64,000 bases of DNA from Nitrospira sp. (lineage in GTDB: Bacteria > Nitrospirota > Nitrospiria > Nitrospirales > Nitrospiraceae), in NCBI GenBank assembly GCA_016788885.1, contig JAEURX010000010.1, positions 1 to 64,000 on the forward strand, in the 5' to 3' direction. The notes beneath the pieces are model-generated. The model had not been told where the DNA came from, ran no database searches, and saw only the letters and a program-made list of their open reading frames with translations. Made by a program: the position numbers and the translations under genes. Below, piece after piece: positions 60,362 to 64,000 of this stretch. Each line of letters opens with the position of its first letter. Position 1 is the first letter of the stretch.

Positions 60362-62403
60362 GAAGCGTCGCGTCGGCTCTTAGCCGACCAACTCAACAGG
60401 GCGCCGGTTGCACGTCGGGCGAGACCAGACCCTCGTTGCTTCAGCGCACCTGCGCGTGCGGTGGCTCGGCAACGCTTGGCGGGGAGTGTGAGGCGTGCAA
60501 GACCAAGAAGTTGCTCGGTCAACAGGTCCAACCCAAGCTCACCATCGGGAGCCCACACGACGCCTATGAACAAGAAGCCGATCGTGTGGCCGAGCAGGTC
60601 ATGCGAATGCCAGACCATGGTGCTCAGCTTCACGAGAAGGCACGTTCCGGCATTGCACCGCAAAGGGTGGCCAGGATGCCGCTCCTGCAACGGGAGAGCC
60701 AAGGGGACAGCCAGCCACCCGCCGAACCGGCCAAGCCGAAGGAAGAAGAGAGCTCATGCCCCAGCTGGCGCGCCGATCCTGACAGTATTTCGAAGCGCGC
60801 CGCCGAGTTCTACGCACGGAATCACCTGACGCCGCCGACGCAAGCCACCGTCGAACGCATCAACTGCGAGCCACCGGTGGCGAACGGGAACTATGGCTGC
60901 TACGTGCATTTTAGCGACGGCCTCGTGCTACGCGTGCTCGTTCGGCAGACCGATATCGTCGTCGGCACTGGTCCGGGCCCGATCACCACAGAGCATCCGC
61001 CGGCGGCCACTCCGCTGTGCTTCTACGACTACTCATGTCCTGAAGGAGCACTCGTCTTGACGGTGAAGCGCTGTCAAAGCGCCAAAGCCAGCCGCTCCGT
61101 CGGACCGCCCGCAGTGGCGCAACGGACTTCCGCTTCGGCATCGGCCGGCCCCCCCACGGCTCCGCCGGTGGTCCACGATGTGCTGGCGTCCGCAGGACAC
61201 CCCCTCGATCACGCGACACGCACATTCTTTGAATCCCGGTTCGGCTTCGACTTTGGACACGTGCGCATCCATGCGGATCACAGCGCTTCGGAGTCGGCCC
61301 GCTCCGTCAAAGCCCTGGCCTACACCGTCGGGCACGACATCGTCTTTCGATCGGGACAATATGCGCCGACCTCACTGGCAGGCCGACATCTCCTCGCCCA
61401 TGAACTGACTCACGTCGTGCAGCAGGGAGGCGCCGCGCATGCACTCCAACGTGACCCCGAGGACGAGGAGTCGTCGACTGAGAATTCCTCGAGTTGGACG
61501 GACACGGCCAAAGCCATTTGGGACAATCCCAGCGAAGAATTGGGCAAGCGCGCCGAAGAGGCTGCACTCAATCAATTGGATCGACTCGCGAACTCCCCCA
61601 GCACTCAATCTGCGCGATGGTCCGAGCCGGGCTGTCCCGCGACGTTTTGCCAGCCCTTCGCAGACGTGAATCGTGCCAAGGCGGAGTTGCTGTGGGCTCG
61701 ACCAGTGTTGCTCGAAGGGATCAAACGCAAGGTCGATGCGCGAGTGGTTCCATTGTGGGAGACGTATCTCAACGGCGGGTCTCCACCGGTGGACCTCACC
61801 GCTTCTTTTGGGGCAGATTTTCAAGGAGCAGGCGTGACGATGTCCTCTGCCCAATACCTTGTTGGCGCGCTCCGCCGCCATCTCGAGCAGGCCCCTGCTT
61901 CGATACCGGCTGGCCCATCACGCGCCGTCGATTTCACCACACAACTATCATCCGAACGGCAAGATCTTGACCGGCCCAAGGGCGCCAGGGAGATGAACTT
62001 TGTGTCAGGCATACCGGGCAACCTGGCGGGCGGAGTGGGAAAAGACCAGCTCTCCAACCCAATCGGAGCGACGGCCTCGCCGCAAAACGATGCTCGGGAT
62101 GCCACGATCCATGCCGATCTGGCAACCAATCCCGACGGAACGATCACGGTGACTCCTTCCGTTCGATTCACGGTGAAGGATACGGTCGACCTCTGTCCCG
62201 GCCATTGCGGCGGCATTCCCGAACAAGTCGCCACGGTTCCACTCTCTCGCTTTGAAGCCACGGCACTCACGGGGGATGTGCCCTTTGTCGTCGAATTCGA
62301 CGCGCCGGCCATGGCGCAACTTTCATTTTCGATTCAAGGCCCGGCTGCTGGACAGACACCCGCCGGACAGGGGCAACCGCAACCCTCCAATGGAATGGGC
62401 TGA
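60358..62403 (+). CDS. DUF4157 eCIS cargo with extra internal module and unknown C-terminal domain
   Basis: The 681-residue protein has an N-terminal C-A-C-G-G ... C-E-A-C motif and E-Q-E-A-D-R-V-A-E-Q-V-M. An inserted region of about 170 residues (C-P-S-W-R-A-D-P ... C-F-Y-D-Y-S-C-P) then separates these from the DUF4157 domain (F-F-E-S-R-F-G-F-D-F, HELTH 348-352). The C-terminal ~280 residues include A-R-E-M-N-F-V-S-G-I-P-G-N-L-A-G-G-V-G and V-K-D-T-V-D-L-C-P-G-H-C-G-G, of no known function. ATG 60358 overlaps the previous stop; the frame is open to 60292. Confidence 0.8.
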   Translation: MRSVASALSRPTQQGAGCTSGETRPSLLQRTCACGGSATLGGECEACKTKKLLGQQVQPKLTIGSPHDAYEQEADRVAEQVMRMPDHGAQLHEKARSGIAPQRVARMPLLQRESQGDSQPPAEPAKPKEEESSCPSWRADPDSISKRAAEFYARNHLTPPTQATVERINCEPPVANGNYGCYVHFSDGLVLRVLVRQTDIVVGTGPGPITTEHPPAATPLCFYDYSCPEGALVLTVKRCQSAKASRSVGPPAVAQRTSASASAGPPTAPPVVHDVLASAGHPLDHATRTFFESRFGFDFGHVRIHADHSASESARSVKALAYTVGHDIVFRSGQYAPTSLAGRHLLAHELTHVVQQGGAAHALQRDPEDEESSTENSSSWTDTAKAIWDNPSEELGKRAEEAALNQLDRLANSPSTQSARWSEPGCPATFCQPFADVNRAKAELLWARPVLLEGIKRKVDARVVPLWETYLNGGSPPVDLTASFGADFQGAGVTMSSAQYLVGALRRHLEQAPASIPAGPSRAVDFTTQLSSERQDLDRPKGAREMNFVSGIPGNLAGGVGKDQLSNPIGATASPQNDARDATIHADLATNPDGTITVTPSVRFTVKDTVDLCPGHCGGIPEQVATVPLSRFEATALTGDVPFVVEFDAPAMAQLSFSIQGPAAGQTPAGQGQPQPSNGMG

Positions 62404-62441
62404 ACGATGATGGGCGACAGACGAGAAAGGATCGGCCAGGG

Positions 62442-63092
62442 ATGAGCAGCTTTCCCGGTTCCCCAAGACTTCTGAAGGGTGGCATCGTGTTGATCGACTC
62501 GGCCACGGCGCAGGTGCAACGGATCATCGCCCTACAGTACAACCCGGAGTCGCTTAGCCGGACGTTGCAAGTACAGGGGGCAAGCGAAGGTGGAGACCGG
62601 TCTGAAGCGCTCCGGCTGAAGGGGCCGGCGGTGGAGACCATCAAGCTGGATGCGGAAATCGACGCGACCGACGAGATGGAAGCCGGCGATCGCACGGTCG
62701 GAGAAGCCGGAATTTCTCCTCAGCTCGCGGCCCTCGAAACGCTGCTGTATCCCAGCACGGGACAATTGACCACGAACCATACGCTGTCCAGCCTGGGGAC
62801 GCTCGAAATTTTGCCGATGGAGACCGCGTTGCCGCTGTTTGTCTTCGGGCAACATCGTGTCATCCCGGTCCGGTTGACTGATTTCAGTGTGACCGAGGAG
62901 GCCTTCGATCCGAACCTCAACCCCATTCGCGCGAAAGTCAGCCTGGGCATGCGGGTGCTGTCCGTCGACGATGTGGGGTTTACGCATAAGGCGGGCAGCT
63001 TGTTCATGAGTTATCTGCAGCAGAAGGAAGGGCTGCGCGCGAAGGCGCAGAGCGGCACCCTTGGTGCGCTCGGGCTGACGGGGATTCCGTGA
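62442..63092 (+). CDS. CIS tube protein (Afp7/Pvc7-like baseplate adaptor)
   Basis: The 216-residue protein starts MSSFPGSPRLLKGGIVLIDS. It has the CIS-tube hallmark I-A-L-Q-Y-N-P-E-S-L-S-R-T-L, a later D-A-E-I-D-A-T-D-E-M-E and a beta-strand run (L-E-I-L-P-M-E-T-A-L-P-L-F-V-F-G). It connects the inner tube to the hub/spike. A GGCCAGGG ribosome-binding site precedes the ATG. It restarts the structural gene order after the cargo genes. Confidence 0.9.
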   Translation: MSSFPGSPRLLKGGIVLIDSATAQVQRIIALQYNPESLSRTLQVQGASEGGDRSEALRLKGPAVETIKLDAEIDATDEMEAGDRTVGEAGISPQLAALETLLYPSTGQLTTNHTLSSLGTLEILPMETALPLFVFGQHRVIPVRLTDFSVTEEAFDPNLNPIRAKVSLGMRVLSVDDVGFTHKAGSLFMSYLQQKEGLRAKAQSGTLGALGLTGIP

Positions 63093-63127
63093 CGACTCAC
63101 GCGCGCAGAGGATAGGAGGCTGAAGGA

Positions 63128-63487
63128 ATGGCCGATCCATTACAGACACTCTTAGACAGTGCACTCAAGCCCAATCCCTTTCCGCCGACGAGCCGGTATT
63201 ACGGGGTGAAGACCACGTCGGTCGTCGGGAGCGACGGGACCATGGTGGTGCATTTGCGGCGGCGCTTTGTGCCGGCGAGTGACCGATTTACCGTCGTCCA
63301 GGAGCATCGGGTGACGGCCGGCGAGCGGCCGGACCATCTCGCCAACACGTATCTCGGCGATCCGGAACAATATTGGCGCTTGTGCGATGCGAACGATACG
63401 GTGCGGCCTGACGCGCTCGTTGAACGGTTGAACGCGGTCGTGCACATCGCCTTGCCGGAAGGCGTCACGGGGGTTTCCGGTGCTTAA
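63128..63487 (+). CDS. LysM-containing eCIS baseplate protein
   Basis: The 119-residue protein starts MADPLQTLLDSALKPNPFPP. Near its C-terminus is a LysM-like segment (V-T-A-G-E-R-P-D-H-L-A-N-T-Y-L-G-D-P-E-Q-Y-W-R-L-C-D-A-N), as in phage gpX/gp53-type tail proteins that link tube and baseplate. An F-V-P-A-S-D-R-F motif precedes it. It overlaps the next gene by 8 bp. Confidence 0.85.
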   Translation: MADPLQTLLDSALKPNPFPPTSRYYGVKTTSVVGSDGTMVVHLRRRFVPASDRFTVVQEHRVTAGERPDHLANTYLGDPEQYWRLCDANDTVRPDALVERLNAVVHIALPEGVTGVSGA

Positions 63488-64000
63488 CGGTGTTCATCTG
63501 ACATTGTTGGCGGGACCGGTGGTCCCGTTTCCCGTCCCTCAGCCGGTGCTGGACGCCCTGACCGAGGTGCAGGTGACCAGCGCGACCGGCACGCCCGGCG
63601 GATTCCAACTGCAGTTGACGATTCAGAACAAGTCACCCCTACAGCAGGCATTCCTGGTTGCGGCGACGCGGACACCGATGATGCGAGTCATCCTGGTGGC
63701 AACCATCAACTTGATTCCTCACGTGCTGATGGACGGAGTGATCACCAACCAGGAGATCACCTCCGGCGACAAGCCGGGAGAATCGACGTTGACGATCACC
63801 GGCGAGGATCTCACCAAAGTCATGGACCTGCAGGCGTTCGACGGCTTGCCGTTTCCAGCCATGCCGGCTAACCTGCGCGTCACGGCTATTCTGGCGAAGT
63901 ATGCGATCTTCGGCGTGATCCCACTCGCGATCCCGCCGATCGGCTTCGATGTGCCGATTCCGACGATGCGGATTCCGTCGCAGCAGGGAACCGACCTCAA
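63480..64000 (+). CDS. eCIS baseplate hub/spike protein (Pvc8/gp27-like), cut by window edge
   Basis: The first 173 residues are visible from GTG 63480: L-N-G-V-H-L-T-L-L-A-G-P-V-V-P-F-P-V-P, then V-Q-V-T-S-A-T-G-T-P-G-G-F-Q-L-Q-L-T-I and G-E-S-T-L-T-I-T-G-E-D-L-T-K-V-M-D. This fits the gp27-like hub part of eCIS hub/VgrG-type proteins. The spike part would lie beyond the edge. No standard ATG with a ribosome-binding site is seen, so translation is probably coupled to the LysM gene. Confidence 0.82.
   Translation, partial: MLNGVHLTLLAGPVVPFPVPQPVLDALTEVQVTSATGTPGGFQLQLTIQNKSPLQQAFLVAATRTPMMRVILVATINLIPHVLMDGVITNQEITSGDKPGESTLTITGEDLTKVMDLQAFDGLPFPAMPANLRVTAILAKYAIFGVIPLAIPPIGFDVPIPTMRIPSQQGTDL

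Noticed and set aside
1-64000. CRISPR array or ribosomal RNA genes
   Set aside because: No regularly spaced repeats and no rRNA-like sequence were seen on either strand.

Overview
The window is a bacterial chromosome segment with high GC, dense coding and Gram-negative features: lipoprotein signal peptides, an OmpH/Skp-type periplasmic chaperone and a twin-arginine signal. Gene content and sequence style suggest a Nitrospira-like member of the Nitrospirota. This is inferred from recognised families; no marker gene was compared.

Layout. (1) 1-8.5 kb is accessory DNA: the start of an IS3-family transposase at the left edge, a LecA-like exported protein beside a DUF2235 lipoprotein hydrolase, a broken tyrosine integrase that runs into tRNA-Phe, tRNA-Ser(GCU), a small zinc-ribbon protein, a 1.2 kb gene-poor stretch with one candidate small RNA, and an orphan hybrid histidine kinase. 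(2) 8.68-17.81 kb is a compact integrated element bounded by a 25-bp direct repeat that is the 3' end of tRNA-Ser(UGA). It carries an integrase, a leaderless-looking XRE repressor, several small HTH proteins, a terminase large subunit and an HK97-type capsid protein, but no portal, protease, tail or lysis genes. This is the profile of a phage satellite. It also holds two strongly structured non-coding segments. (3) 17.8-45.7 kb is mostly housekeeping: serS, a radical SAM/rhodanese/DUF362 run, ompH, an HD-GYP plus HEAT-repeat pair, a GDSL esterase with a thioredoxin, zwf-gnd, threonine aldolase, an NTP/NDP-exchange-type transporter, a ProA-like protein lacking the catalytic cysteine, a methyltransferase-nucleotidyltransferase pair, a large lipase-CHAT fusion, two exported proteins, an acyltransferase and an e(P4)-type acid phosphatase. 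(4) 46.2-64 kb is an extracellular contractile injection system (eCIS) locus, cut by the right edge.

How the eCIS locus fits together. A NtrC-type activator (46192-47643) lies directly upstream. A very good -24/-12 (sigma-54) promoter at 47805-47820 precedes a small winged-helix-like gene and the structural operon. The order is sheath, inner tube, T4-type baseplate hub assembly chaperone, a proline/serine-rich linker protein, a DUF4255 (Pvc16-like) cap protein, an AAA+ ATPase (Pvc15-like), a small conserved protein, three DUF4157 cargo proteins with different C-termini, two accessory proteins, a CIS tube protein (Pvc7-like), a LysM protein and the start of a Pvc8/gp27-like hub or spike protein. 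Most junctions overlap by 4 bp, so the locus is probably one translationally coupled operon that makes both the needle and its payloads.

The strongest candidates for something new are the sigma-54-controlled eCIS with its annexin/metallopeptidase and papain-like cargo, the capsid-plus-terminase satellite with its structured RNAs, and the lipase-CHAT fusion.
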